Assembly (NCBI RefSeq): GCF_043729335.1 | Contig: NZ_JAYTLQ010000010.1 | Location: 1 to 64,000, forward strand | DNA: 64,000 nt | Source: Crenothrix sp043729335 | GTDB taxonomy: Bacteria; Pseudomonadota; Gammaproteobacteria; Methylococcales; Methylomonadaceae | Direction of reading: 5' to 3' | Shown here: positions 34,359 to 44,157 of the stretch, in pieces | Layout of the letters: every line of letters begins with the position of its first letter | Position numbering within the stretch: position 1 is the stretch's first letter | Made by a program: the position numbers and the translations under genes | The notes under the pieces: generated by a model | What the model was told of the DNA's origin: nothing | The model's database searches: none | Seen by the model: the letters and a program-made list of their open reading frames with translations, nothing else

Positions 34359-35141
34359 ATGGGTTTTATGCAAGGCAAACGGGTGTTAATTGTGGGCTTG
34401 GCCAGTAATCGTTCGATTGCCTGGGGAATTGCCCAAGCCATGCACCGTGAAGGCGCTGAACTGGCGTTTACTTTCCAAAACGAAAAATTGCAAAGCCGTG
34501 TGGTAGAAATGGCCGAACAATGTAATTCAAACATTATCCTTGAATGTGATGTCAGCCATGATGACCACATTACTAACGTATTCACAGAATTGGCCAAGCA
34601 GTGGGATGGTCTGGATTGTATTGTACATTCAGTCGCTTTTGCGCCGCGCGATGCACTGAATGGCGATTATGTTGAAGTGACCACCCGTGAAAATTTCAGC
34701 GTAGCGCATGATGTCAGTTCATACAGTTTTACGGCACTGGCTAAAGCCGGACGTGCCATGATGGCAGGCCGCAATGGTTCGTTGCTGACTTTAACCTATT
34801 TAGGCGCGGAACGTGCTATTACTAACTATAACGTGATGGGCGTGGCCAAAGCCAGTTTGGAAGCCAATGTACGTTATATGGCCGTCGCTTTAGGGCCAGA
34901 AGGTACGCGTGTTAATGCTATTTCCGCAGGCCCGATCAGAACCTTGGCAGCTTCTGGTATTAATGATTTTAAGGCTATGCTCAACAAGGCCGTAGATACC
35001 GCGCCATTAAAACGCAATGTCACTATTGATGAAGTCGGCAATGCGGCGGCATTTTTGTGTTCTGACCTGGCATCGGGTATTACCGGTGAAATCACTTACG
35101 TTGATTGTGGTTATAATATTGCAGGCTTGGCAGCTTCTTAA
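34359..35141 (+). CDS. fabI: NADH-dependent enoyl-ACP reductase FabI
   Basis: FabI does the last reduction in fatty-acid elongation. The 260-residue SDR protein has the divergent cofactor motif GLASNRSIAWGIAQAMHREG, and the catalytic Tyr157 and Lys164 in NYNVMGVAKASLEANVRYMA, then AISAGPIRTLAASGI and SGITGEITYVDCGYNI. Length matches E. coli FabI (262). TAGGAGA precedes the ATG. A palindromic repeat follows the stop. Confidence 0.97.
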   Translation: MGFMQGKRVLIVGLASNRSIAWGIAQAMHREGAELAFTFQNEKLQSRVVEMAEQCNSNIILECDVSHDDHITNVFTELAKQWDGLDCIVHSVAFAPRDALNGDYVEVTTRENFSVAHDVSSYSFTALAKAGRAMMAGRNGSLLTLTYLGAERAITNYNVMGVAKASLEANVRYMAVALGPEGTRVNAISAGPIRTLAASGINDFKAMLNKAVDTAPLKRNVTIDEVGNAAAFLCSDLASGITGEITYVDCGYNIAGLAAS

Positions 35142-35158
35142 GCTGATAAATCTTCTCG

Positions 35159-35184
35159 TAGAGACGCAAAATTTTGCGTCTCTA
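35159..35184. repeat. Palindromic hairpin repeat, copy 2
   Basis: A perfect 13-base inverted repeat (TAGAGACGCAAAA and its complement) with T-rich sequence inside. It is the same as the element at 19,829. Placed 17 bp after the fabI stop, it probably also ends fabI transcription. Confidence 0.75.
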
Positions 35185-35204
35185 ATTTCAAAATTGCCAT
35201 TAGT

Positions 35205-35492
35205 TTATAGAACAGATAACGTCAACAGGAAAACAAAAGCCAAAATAACATACAGGGTAAAAACGCCTTTGCGGCTTAAACCAGCCCTGAATTTTTTGTA
35301 TTCTGCTAATAGCTCAGCTTTAATGTTGCCTGATTTTAGAATACGTTTGCATTGGCCGTTAAACGTTAGTAGCTCTTCTTCCGCTTCTTCTGCAGAAATA
35401 ATCTCCATAACTTTTGAAAAATAATGCCCGCACTGTGTACATTTAATAGCATCTTTATTTTGTGTATAACCACACGATGGACATTTGTTCAT
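35205..35492 (-). CDS. Zinc-ribbon membrane protein
   Basis: This 95-residue protein has an N-terminal zinc ribbon (KCPSCGYTQNKDAIKCTQCG, four Cys), a helical middle (SAEEAEEELLTFNGQCKRIL) and a C-terminal membrane helix (FTLYVILAFVFLLTLSVL). Similar small proteins are widespread but uncharacterised. AGGAGAA precedes the ATG. It converges on fabI and follows the DUF3301 gene on the same strand. Confidence 0.75.
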   Translation of the reverse strand: MNKCPSCGYTQNKDAIKCTQCGHYFSKVMEIISAEEAEEELLTFNGQCKRILKSGNIKAELLAEYKKFRAGLSRKGVFTLYVILAFVFLLTLSVL

Positions 35493-35554
35493 AGCATTCT
35501 CCTAAAAAGGCTTTTTAAGCCAGGATACATTTACAGCAACCCTAAAGTTAATTG

Positions 35555-35866
35555 TTATGGCAAACGATACGGATCCATCACAATCGATTTTACCTTACGC
35601 CCCAACATAATAATTTTACCGCTATAACGCTCATAGCCAGTGGATGAGAATTCAAAGCTAAACGTACGTTTTAATTGGATTTTTCCAGCGCTATCCCTTT
35701 GAAAACCCAGGTTGCTTAAGGCGATGTAAGCATCCAACATCTGAACCTCCATCGCTAAACAATAGTCTTTGGTAGCGTTAAAAGCGATTTCTTTTACTTT
35801 TTGCGCGCTAGTCCAATACCAAAAAGCACCAAGCAAAAGGCCAATAAAAATAATATCATCTATCAT
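35555..35866 (-). CDS. DUF3301 family small membrane-anchored protein
   Basis: This 103-residue protein starts with one helix (IIFIGLLLGAFWYWTSAQKV), then KEIAFNATKDYCLAMEVQML, LKRTFSFEFSSTGYERYSGK and IIMLGRKVKSIVMDPYRLP, the pattern of gammaproteobacterial DUF3301. Function unknown. It is divergent from the MltD-like gene; the 186-bp gap between is AT-rich and must hold both promoters. Confidence 0.8.
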   Translation of the reverse strand: MIDDIIFIGLLLGAFWYWTSAQKVKEIAFNATKDYCLAMEVQMLDAYIALSNLGFQRDSAGKIQLKRTFSFEFSSTGYERYSGKIIMLGRKVKSIVMDPYRLP

Positions 35867-36052
35867 TGTTTGAAAAAATAGGGTGTAGTACAGAGGTGTG
35901 TTGCATAATTATCGCAAATAACAACACTTAAGATGTGTTTAAAAAACTTGTATTATGTAATTGACAAAAATATGCTTATCATGATTGAATTTTTAAGTTG
36001 GTAAAGTTTCTGTTTTTTCTGAAAATAGTCATAACACAGTAGGTAGTCCATA

Positions 36053-37852
36053 ATGCGGTCATTGGTTTTAGTTTTAAATCTTATTGTAAGCGCGTCTTTT
36101 GTTATTTATCCCACCGATATGTTGGCGGCATCAGGCCACAAACATAAAAGTAGCGTTAAATCACACAGAGGCAAGCATAAGCGCGGCCATGGTAAACACG
36201 TAGCGCGTGATCCAGGCAATGTCTGGGATCGTATTCGTGCGGGTATGAGAATATCAAAGCCAATGCCACCTCAAGCTTTCTCAAGTTTGCAGCACGCCAA
36301 TGTGCCCAGTGCTTCAACGGCTTCCAATCCTGTCAGCGCAACTCAGGTAAGCGCGGATCAGCAAACTGCCAATGAAAAAATCCAGGCCGAACTGGCTAGT
36401 AAATACACAGATCTTGGCAGACAGCCTCAGATACTAAATCACAATCGCCTTACATCGCCCAGTATTGTGGCCGCTCCACTGCAAAACTACACGCGTTATG
36501 GTCGTCAGCGTCTTAACGCCACGCGTTCTGATTTAGGCGCGGCTAACGCGACTATCGCGCAATCACTACAAAATCGCCATGGGCATTTGTTAGAGCCCAG
36601 TGCGGATTATTTAACTTCGGGTGCTCAAGCACGTACACGTATCCGTACTCAGTTAGCACCACCGTCAACATCGACACCATCGTCGCCTGATCATACGCCA
36701 AATATGAGTTCAGAAGTTATTGCCAAAGCTAGCGACTCGTCGGGGTATTACACCAAAAAACAACACGATACTCCGCCCATTTCTCCTCAAGTTGACGCCT
36801 CAACACAGCTGTCAGGGCTGGAATATAAGCAAAGCGCACGCGAAGAGGAAATCTGGAAGCGGCAGGCGCTTATTTACGGACGTTTTAAAAAACAGGTCAA
36901 TGGCTACGGACAGCGTCCGGATTATTTGCAGCGCGTTGCTGAACGCTCGCAGCCTTATTTGTATCATATTGTTGAAGAACTCAGCCAACACGATATGCCC
37001 ATGGAATTGGCGTTGTTACCGGTGGTAGAAAGTGCTTTTCAGGCGACGGCTTTGTCGCCGATGAGTGCCGCCGGTATTTGGCAATTTATTCCTAGCACGG
37101 GACGCGATTTTAATTTGGTGCAAAACGCAAACTATGATGCGCGTCTTGATGTTGCCGCCTCAACCCGTGCTGCGGTACGTTTTTTATACGGCTTAAAAAG
37201 CCATTTTGGCGACTGGTTGCTTGCGCTAGCGGCTTATAATTGTGGGCAGGGCACGGTTGATGCGGCAATCAGCGCTAATAGGGCTTTAGGTTTAGGTACA
37301 GATTACTGGTCGTTAACGTTACCCACCGAAACCATGGATTACGTGCCGCGTTTGTTGGCGGTAGCGCAGATTTTTTCTAATCCGGGCGCTTATGGTTTAA
37401 AGCTCAGCCCGATTAGAAATGAGCCTTATTTTGTTAAGGTCAAAATTGACCGTAAAGCCGACATTGATTATCTGATTGGTAAAGATTTGACGGAGGTTGC
37501 GCAAATGGCTAATCTCAGTTATGGCCAATTTTGTCAACTGAACCCAGCTTATATCCAACCCAAATTAACTCCGAATGGCCCATTTACTTTTTTGATGCCA
37601 AGTTCTCATGCCAGTAAATTACGCGACAGTTTGGATAGTATTGCAAAATTTTTAGGTCAGCAGCCTACCCAGTTGTCAAAAAATGCGCCGGTAAAAGCTG
37701 GGTCTACCCAAGAAGCGAGTTTGTCATTAATACCTTCAACCATCAGTGTAGCCGCTTCACCAATGATGGCTATTAATGCACCTGGTATCAGCAGCCCGTT
37801 TGTATCATTGGATTTAGCAACGGGTCAAAATAAAAAACCCATCAACCCATAA
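36053..37852 (+). CDS. MltD-like membrane-bound lytic murein transglycosylase
   Basis: The 599-residue protein has a signal peptide and a long, low-complexity region (about 25-270; basic KHKSSVKSHRGKHKRGHGKH at its start). The GH23 domain (about 310-440) has the catalytic Glu326 in LLPVVESAFQATALSPMSAA, GIWQFIPSTGRDF, LALAAYNCGQGTVDAAI and YVPRLLAVAQIF. A single LysM-like segment (IGKDLTEVAQMANLSYGQFC) follows. It cuts peptidoglycan to form anhydromuropeptides. The N-terminal extension of about 250 residues is longer than in E. coli MltD. Named mltD-like by domain order. Confidence 0.85.
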   Translation: MRSLVLVLNLIVSASFVIYPTDMLAASGHKHKSSVKSHRGKHKRGHGKHVARDPGNVWDRIRAGMRISKPMPPQAFSSLQHANVPSASTASNPVSATQVSADQQTANEKIQAELASKYTDLGRQPQILNHNRLTSPSIVAAPLQNYTRYGRQRLNATRSDLGAANATIAQSLQNRHGHLLEPSADYLTSGAQARTRIRTQLAPPSTSTPSSPDHTPNMSSEVIAKASDSSGYYTKKQHDTPPISPQVDASTQLSGLEYKQSAREEEIWKRQALIYGRFKKQVNGYGQRPDYLQRVAERSQPYLYHIVEELSQHDMPMELALLPVVESAFQATALSPMSAAGIWQFIPSTGRDFNLVQNANYDARLDVAASTRAAVRFLYGLKSHFGDWLLALAAYNCGQGTVDAAISANRALGLGTDYWSLTLPTETMDYVPRLLAVAQIFSNPGAYGLKLSPIRNEPYFVKVKIDRKADIDYLIGKDLTEVAQMANLSYGQFCQLNPAYIQPKLTPNGPFTFLMPSSHASKLRDSLDSIAKFLGQQPTQLSKNAPVKAGSTQEASLSLIPSTISVAASPMMAINAPGISSPFVSLDLATGQNKKPINP

Positions 37853-38087
37853 GAGAGCTGGATAATTTTAATCGCTGTAAATAACAAGTTGGTGTAAGTA
37901 ATTTTGTCAGTAATTGGGTTTTTATAGGCATTGTAAGTATTTTAAAATGATATTTGTAAGTTATTTTAAGCTGGAATTGAAGTGTGTACATTAGTGTTAA
38001 ATAAAATTTGACAGACACTGTGCAAAAGTGTTTTTTTCTATTAATCTATATCATTATTAACACTTTAAATCCTCCCTAGCCTTATAA

Positions 38088-38903
38088 ATGAAACGGACAT
38101 TTGTTTTTTTATTAACTGTTTTAACACAAGCCCCATTTTCTTACGCTCAAACGGACACCCCTGCCTTAGATAAAAAAATCCCTGCGTTACAATCTACGCT
38201 ATCCCAGCAATCTGATTCTTTACCGGCAAATCAGATTCAAAAACCTGATTTACTGTTGCACGCACAACTAAAAGCCCGACAAAATATTCTTTTAGCCAGC
38301 GAAATGTCCGGGCGTATTCAGCGTCTTGACCTGCGTGATGGCGAGTGCTTTATAGCCGGTCAGGTGCTGGCTACAATCAGTTGCCCAAAAGCAAAATCGC
38401 AACTCAGTAAAGTGCGTGGCGTGCTCACTCAACAAGAGCAAGCTATACAACAGCTAGAGGATATGCATTCTATTAACACCTTGGAAATTGATCTTGCCAC
38501 TAGAGAGCGAGATGAAGCAAAGGCTAATGTTATGCTCACAGAAGCTTTAGTGAGCCGTTGTGTGGTTTATGCGCCTTTTGCCGGGAAAGTTGTAAAACGC
38601 TTTGCCAAGCCTTCGCAAATAGTACGGGTAGGCGATCCTTTGTTAGAAATTATGGATAATAATAGCCAAGACGTTGAATTTTTAGTGCCTGCGAGCGAAA
38701 TATCCCACATCACGTTGGGTAAGCATTACCAAGTTAATCTGGAAGACACCACGAAACCTTATCAAATTGAGTTAACTGGCTTAGGTGGGCGTATTGATTC
38801 GGAAACACAAACCATTAAAATTTATGGCCGAATTGAGGATGCCGTAACAGCTGCTTTGTTGCCTACCGAAAATCTGGCGGCTTTGGGAAGTTTTAACCAT
38901 TAA
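38088..38903 (+). CDS. HlyD/RND-type periplasmic adaptor protein, solitary
   Basis: The 271-residue protein has a signal (to SYAQ), a lipoyl half-motif (LASEMSGRIQRLDLRDGECF, GQVLATISCP), a short alpha hairpin (QLSKVRGVLTQQEQAIQQLE), the second lipoyl half (VYAPFAGKVVKRFAKPSQIV) and a beta-barrel part (VEFLVPASEISHITLGKHYQ). It lacks the usual C-terminal membrane-proximal domain. No inner-membrane pump or outer-membrane channel lies beside it. The role is therefore open: adaptor for an unlinked pump, or a truncated member. Confidence 0.75.
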   Translation: MKRTFVFLLTVLTQAPFSYAQTDTPALDKKIPALQSTLSQQSDSLPANQIQKPDLLLHAQLKARQNILLASEMSGRIQRLDLRDGECFIAGQVLATISCPKAKSQLSKVRGVLTQQEQAIQQLEDMHSINTLEIDLATRERDEAKANVMLTEALVSRCVVYAPFAGKVVKRFAKPSQIVRVGDPLLEIMDNNSQDVEFLVPASEISHITLGKHYQVNLEDTTKPYQIELTGLGGRIDSETQTIKIYGRIEDAVTAALLPTENLAALGSFNH

Positions 38904-38945
38904 AGTGACATAGTGCAGCGTCAATGCCTGCTGGATTCCAACTTG

Positions 38946-39065
38946 TAAAGGCGGGCTACACACATAAGATGGGATGCTCAATAAGGCACACCGTTCCTGA
39001 GCTTGTCGAATGGTTCACCACGAACCGCTCCTTCACCTGTCTCGCCTTAAGTTGAAAGCCTAAAG
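38946..39065. repeat. Dispersed repeat of about 115 bp, copy 2
   Basis: Same order of blocks as 19,657-19,775, including CTCAATAAGGCACACCGTTC and GAGCTTGTCGAATGGTTCAC, with roughly 80% identity by eye. It lies between the adaptor gene and cinA. Confidence 0.7.
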
Positions 39066-39169
39066 GGGCTTTCACGATAACCACGGCATTGAGTTTATTG
39101 ACCCTGCCGTTTTGGTACGGTGTGTATTAACACACTAAATTTTTTTATGCCCTTAAACAATCTCAATTA

Positions 39170-40408
39170 ATGCACATTGATGCTATAAATCCGCTCCTGG
39201 AAATTTTTTCCCAAGGTGAAGAAATCACCCGCGGCCAAATTGCCGACACCAATGCTGCCTGGCTTTCGCAGCAGGCTGTACAGATTGGCTTTACCGTAAC
39301 ACGGCATACAGCGGTAGGTGATAAGCTGGATGATTTGGTGGCGCTATTACAAGAAATTGCCCAGCGTGCCGATTGTTGTTTGTGCACTGGTGGTTTAGGG
39401 CCTACTAGTGATGATTTAACGGCGGAAGCGGTAGCAAAAGCGTTTAATTTACCCTTGGTATTGGATGATATTGCCTTTGCGCAAATCAAACAGTTTTATG
39501 CCAATCGTAACCGGATTATGCCAGAGACTAATGCTAAGCAGGCTTTATTGCCGCAAGGTGCTGAGCGACTGGATAATGCTTTGGGCACGGCGCCGGGCTT
39601 TGCGCTTAAGTATCAAGGTTGCTGGTTTGCCTTTATGCCAGGCGTGCCGTCTGAAATGAAACAGATGTATCTGGAAAAGCTCTTACCCAATTTTCCGCAG
39701 CGATTTACCTTGCGCCCTGGACGATTGGTTACTTTAAAAACCATAGGCATGGGCGAGTCGGCTATACAGCAAGTGATTGACGCGATTTCGATACCTTCCG
39801 AAGTACAATTAGGTTTTCGTGCCGCCGAGGATGTGCAAATTAAACTGTTGTTTCCGTGTGCATATCCAGAAAAAGCTCTACAAACTTTAGTTGATGCTGT
39901 TGTTAATGGCTTGAAAGATTGTGTGTATGCCATTGATGGCCTCGGTGAAGAAACCGGTGATTTAGTCGCTACTATTGGTCAATTGATGACGGCAGGTCGT
40001 CACAGTTTAGCGGTGTTAGAAACCGTCAGCCAAGGTTTGTTGGCGGCCAAATGTATTGGCTCAGAATGGCTGGTAAGTGGCCTTTATGAACAATCGCTGC
40101 GTCGGTTAAAGCAACAATTCGGCATTGCTGATGATGTTGATGATTTAGTAGCCATTGCCAAAACAATAGCACAGAAAATTCAGCAACAGCAGGACGTTGA
40201 TTTTGCGTTGGTACAACTGTATGCTGAAGATCATCATGCTTTGTACGATAAAGATAAATCCATTGCAGTGCACAGTGTGTTACTTGCAGGGGATCATTGT
40301 TACCCTATGGTTCATTCCATAGCCGGTTCTATTCAACGCAAGCAAAAGCAGGCAGCAGTGATGTCTTTGGACGTGTTGCGCCGCTATCTTCTAAATGCCC
40401 CTCGCTAA
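39170..40408 (+). CDS. cinA: CinA family protein (MoaB/Mog-like domain plus C-terminal domain)
   Basis: The 412-residue protein has the molybdopterin-binding-like domain (1-175) with FSQGEEITRGQIADTNAAWL, CTGGLGPTSDDLTAEAVAKA and FMPGVPSEMKQMYLEKLLP, a middle KH-type part (TIGMGESAIQQVIDAI, VQLGFRAAEDVQIKLLFP), and a C-terminal domain (from about 265) recognisable only weakly as the NMN-deamidase type (LLAAKCIGSEWLVSGLY). In CinA, the N-terminal domain has ADP-ribose pyrophosphatase activity. The C-terminal half seems degenerate, without the usual ESCTGG motif. Confidence 0.85.
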   Translation: MHIDAINPLLEIFSQGEEITRGQIADTNAAWLSQQAVQIGFTVTRHTAVGDKLDDLVALLQEIAQRADCCLCTGGLGPTSDDLTAEAVAKAFNLPLVLDDIAFAQIKQFYANRNRIMPETNAKQALLPQGAERLDNALGTAPGFALKYQGCWFAFMPGVPSEMKQMYLEKLLPNFPQRFTLRPGRLVTLKTIGMGESAIQQVIDAISIPSEVQLGFRAAEDVQIKLLFPCAYPEKALQTLVDAVVNGLKDCVYAIDGLGEETGDLVATIGQLMTAGRHSLAVLETVSQGLLAAKCIGSEWLVSGLYEQSLRRLKQQFGIADDVDDLVAIAKTIAQKIQQQQDVDFALVQLYAEDHHALYDKDKSIAVHSVLLAGDHCYPMVHSIAGSIQRKQKQAAVMSLDVLRRYLLNAPR

Positions 40409-40553
40409 TAGCGTCTATTGAGTTTGTAAATCTTTCCTTGGACGAACCTGTAACACACTATTTTTTTATTGTCATGTGAAATATTACCTTGTAAATACAA
40501 GGCTATGCGGATTAGAATCGAACTGACAAAATATTCTTATTTGTGGAAGGGAT

Positions 40554-43500
40554 ATGCGCTATTTGGTCATCCCATTATTGTTTTCATTCGTGCCACTGTG
40601 CTGGCCGGGCATTATTATTGCCCGTGAAAGCTGCCCGGATAGCCATGCCGCAAAGGTAGTATCTTTGCAAGGCAAATTGTTTTTTGATCCAAAAAGTAAT
40701 GGTCAATGGCAACCCGCGCAACTTAATGAGCTGTTATGTGAAGGCAGCCGCATACGCGTAGATGTCTACAGCCGGGCGCTAATACAACTGCCAAGTGGCA
40801 TTGTGCTACGCCTTTTTGAAGGCACTGTGCTTTCCTTGAATGAAATAGCCCCGCAGAAAGCGCCATTATTGAATATGGTTAAAGGTTTTGTACACTTTAT
40901 CAGTCGAACCCCTAAGCGCCTCCTAATTACTACACCCATAGCCAACGCGGGGCCAGAAGGCACGGAGTTTGCCTTACGTGTTAATGAAAACAACGCCTCG
41001 CTGTGGGTTTACGAAGGTGGCGTAAAGTTCTTTAATACCCAAGGCAGTGTTAGTCTTAAACCAGGGCAGGGCGCACAGGCGCAGCTAGGACAAGCCCCCA
41101 AAGCGCAAATCGACATTAAGCCGCAAGATGCCGTTAACTGGGCGCTGTATTATCCGCCGATCTTACCTTATCCTGATGCAGCAACGGTTATTGATGCTGA
41201 TATCCGCACCGCTATTGAGGAATTTCGTCAAGGGCATGTGGATGTGGCTTTATCGCGTCTGGATGCTTTAGCAACTGACAAACAAACACCGTATTTTTTC
41301 AAGGTACGTGCGGCCATACGGCTTACTGTGGGGCTTGATCAATTGGCCTTGCAAGATATTAAGGCGTTGCTGGCCAATAATCCGCACGATGCCGAGGCTT
41401 TGGCCTTGCAATCTATACGCTCACTTACCCAAAATCGAAAAGACGAAGCTTATGCTTTGGCAAACAGGGCGGTTGCGGCTGATCCGCATTCGGCTACGGC
41501 TTATTCTGCGCTGTCGTACGCTGCGCAAGGCCGTTTTGAGCTGGATAAAGCCCTCCAAGCTGCCAATAAAGCCACGCTATATGCACCACATGATGCGATG
41601 GTTTGGGCACGCAAAGCAGAGATTGAACTGGCGTTGGGATTAACATCTGAAAGCAAACAAACTGCACAACGGGCTTCTGGGCTTGATGCATCGCTTGAAA
41701 GAACACAAACGGTGATGGGATTTTCTCATCTTATAAGTATGGATACCAATGAAGCGTTACAAAGCTTTGAAAGAGCCGTGAAGCTGGACTCTTCTTCGCC
41801 TTTGGCACGCTTGGGTTTGGGGTTGGCCAAGATTCGTAATGGCGATTTGCAAGCAGGCCGGCAAGATTTGGAGATTGCCGCGATTCTTGATCCAGGTAAT
41901 TCTTTGATTCGCAGTTATTTGGGCAAGGCATATTATGAAGAAAATCGCAATTCGTTGGCGGAGGATCAGTTTAGTTTAGCAAAGCAGCGCGATCCTAAAG
42001 ATCCGACGCCGTATTTTTATGATGCGCTTAAAAAGCAGACGGAGAACAGGCCGGTTGAGGCGTTGCAAGATTTACAAAAAGCCATGGCGTTGAATGACAA
42101 TCGGGCGGTTTATCGTTCTAAGCAATTGCTGGATTCGGATAGGGCGGCGCGTGGGGCTAGTTTGGCGCGGATTTATGATACGTTGGGGTTTGAGCAACGG
42201 GGCATAGTGGAAGCTACGAGTTCATTGCAGATTGATCCTACTAATTTTTCTGCGCATCGTTTTTTGTCCGATACTTACGTAGATCAACAAGGCAAGGAAA
42301 ATGCTCAACTGAGCGAATTATTGCAGGCAAAACTATTGCAGCCCATCAACATTAACCCTGTGCAACCTCATTTGTCGGTTTCCCAACGTGGCTCATTGAA
42401 TGCTTCCGGCATAGCTAATTCATCATTGCAAGATTTTACTCGTATTTATGAAAGAAATCGGCCTCAATTACTTCTTTCGGGAATTGGCGGGAGTCAAAAT
42501 AGTTTCGGGGATGAGGCTATTTTAAGTGGGATATATAATAAATTTTCCTATAGTTTAGGTCAGTTCCACTTTGGAACTGATGGTATAAATGTTGACAATT
42601 TATCTCAAATTAATAAACAGGATTCAAAAGAAAGACATAATATCTACGATGCCTTTATTCAATCAGCATTAGGAGATCATCTAGACTTACAGCTTGAATA
42701 CTTAAATAGAAATTCTTTTTTGAATAAAACGAATCAACCAAATAGGAATCCAGGTTCATTAAACCAAGAAATAGTTAGAACAGGCCTGCATTTTAAGCCA
42801 AATAAACAACTACATATTCTTGGACTTTATACACATATTAATTCCAAAAACACACAATTTCATTTAGAGGAAAAAATTAATACAAATGATCCAGATTCTG
42901 GGTCATTTTCGAGTTTAACAAAAACTATTGGTGAACTTTGGCAAGGACAGCTAATTCTTTCAAATAATACTTATAATATTACATCTGGGTTTAATCGCTA
43001 TAAAATTGGCAACATACAAACAGATACTGTATTAAGAAATAATCGTAGTTTTACATATGAAAGACCTGATCAGGATGGATTTAATCTTTATGCATATTCA
43101 CTAGCAAGATTTATCGATAAAATAAATTTAACTCTAGGGCTTAGTTATGATCAACACGATCCAGTCTCAACGATACCTGGATATATTACAAAATTGAATC
43201 CAAAGATCGGCTTACAATGGGATTTAAATAATAATGCGAAGTTTAGAATGGCTTATTTTTCTTCGTATAATAAACCATTACTGGTTAGGGACACTTTGGA
43301 ACAGACTCAAGTAACTGGCTTTAATCAAATATTTGACGATTTTAATAACCGTAATTTCGATTTTTATGGCGTAGCACTAGATTTTTTTTGGCCTGGGCTA
43401 TTCAGTGGTATTGAGTTTTATCGCAGAGATTCATTTACTTTCGATAATAATTACTTAGAGAAACTTGATAATTCAAATGATCGCTTTAGATTTTATTTTT

Positions 43501-43919
43501 ATTACGCAATAAACAATAATTTTTCACTATCCTCTGAATATAAGTATGAAAAAAATAATTTTTTAGTTAACGGAATAAATACTCAAGTGCCAACGAAATA
43601 CTATACCCATAAATTGCCCATAGAGATTCGGTACTTTAATTCAAATGGCCTTTTTATGAATTTAAAGTCAACTTGGGTTTTACAAAATGAATTAACCAAT
43701 TTACCCAATTCTTATTTTGAATTTGTTGTTTTTGATGCGGGTCTTGGTTATCGATTACCAAAACGTAAAGGCATATTAAGCTTAGAAATTAAAAATTTAT
43801 TTAATAATAGAGTTAATTATAAAAATATCACTAGATTTACTAGTGCAGATATTTTTAATAACAATCTAGAGTTTTTTAATGATAGAACAATTTTAGGCAG
43901 GATTACAATAAATTTTTAG
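40554..43919 (+). CDS. FecR-TPR-outer membrane beta-barrel fusion protein
   Basis: This 1121-residue protein has a signal peptide, a FecR domain (about 30-175: GSRIRVDVYSRALIQLPSGI, ITTPIANAGPEGTEFALRVN, WVYEGGVKFFN), TPR-like repeats (about 215-590, e.g. AYSALSYAAQGRFELDKALQ, SLAEDQFSLAKQRDPKDPTP) and a C-terminal region of alternating strands ending IKNLFNNRVNYKN and ITINF, a TonB-receptor-like barrel end with terminal Phe. Base composition shifts sharply near 42,400: the barrel part is much more AT-rich than the first half. Two small AT-rich genes follow closely. An outer-membrane protein whose FecR/TPR parts would be periplasmic is inferred; the function (secretion, surface display) is unknown. 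Confidence 0.75.
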   Translation: MRYLVIPLLFSFVPLCWPGIIIARESCPDSHAAKVVSLQGKLFFDPKSNGQWQPAQLNELLCEGSRIRVDVYSRALIQLPSGIVLRLFEGTVLSLNEIAPQKAPLLNMVKGFVHFISRTPKRLLITTPIANAGPEGTEFALRVNENNASLWVYEGGVKFFNTQGSVSLKPGQGAQAQLGQAPKAQIDIKPQDAVNWALYYPPILPYPDAATVIDADIRTAIEEFRQGHVDVALSRLDALATDKQTPYFFKVRAAIRLTVGLDQLALQDIKALLANNPHDAEALALQSIRSLTQNRKDEAYALANRAVAADPHSATAYSALSYAAQGRFELDKALQAANKATLYAPHDAMVWARKAEIELALGLTSESKQTAQRASGLDASLERTQTVMGFSHLISMDTNEALQSFERAVKLDSSSPLARLGLGLAKIRNGDLQAGRQDLEIAAILDPGNSLIRSYLGKAYYEENRNSLAEDQFSLAKQRDPKDPTPYFYDALKKQTENRPVEALQDLQKAMALNDNRAVYRSKQLLDSDRAARGASLARIYDTLGFEQRGIVEATSSLQIDPTNFSAHRFLSDTYVDQQGKENAQLSELLQAKLLQPININPVQPHLSVSQRGSLNASGIANSSLQDFTRIYERNRPQLLLSGIGGSQNSFGDEAILSGIYNKFSYSLGQFHFGTDGINVDNLSQINKQDSKERHNIYDAFIQSALGDHLDLQLEYLNRNSFLNKTNQPNRNPGSLNQEIVRTGLHFKPNKQLHILGLYTHINSKNTQFHLEEKINTNDPDSGSFSSLTKTIGELWQGQLILSNNTYNITSGFNRYKIGNIQTDTVLRNNRSFTYERPDQDGFNLYAYSLARFIDKINLTLGLSYDQHDPVSTIPGYITKLNPKIGLQWDLNNNAKFRMAYFSSYNKPLLVRDTLEQTQVTGFNQIFDDFNNRNFDFYGVALDFFWPGLFSGIEFYRRDSFTFDNNYLEKLDNSNDRFRFYFYYAINNNFSLSSEYKYEKNNFLVNGINTQVPTKYYTHKLPIEIRYFNSNGLFMNLKSTWVLQNELTNLPNSYFEFVVFDAGLGYRLPKRKGILSLEIKNLFNNRVNYKNITRFTSADIFNNNLEFFNDRTILGRITINF

Positions 43920-43943
43920 AAAAAATAACATTAGGAGAACATC

Positions 43944-44126
43944 ATGATAAATAAATATGTTACAGAAAAAAATACTGTAAGAACAATATATTTTTCTGCA
44001 ATGGTACTTGGTATGCTTATTGGCAGTTATATAGGAAATAATTTGTTACCGCCTAAGACTATTACATATATGTATGATAATGATTTTAAAAGCTTAATAA
44101 CTAATAATGAAGATTACAAAAAATAA
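43944..44126 (+). CDS. Small membrane protein after the FecR-TPR-barrel gene
   Basis: The 60-residue protein has TTAGGAG well placed before the ATG and one hydrophobic helix (IYFSAMVLGMLIGSYIGNNL), followed by a polar tail (YMYDNDFKSLITNNEDYKK). It begins 24 bp after the barrel gene and is equally AT-rich. Family not recognised. Its location between the large outer-membrane protein and the Cys-rich secreted protein suggests a joint function. Confidence 0.6.
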   Translation: MINKYVTEKNTVRTIYFSAMVLGMLIGSYIGNNLLPPKTITYMYDNDFKSLITNNEDYKK

Positions 44127-44157
44127 ATAATTATATACTTAACATAGAGGATTTAAT

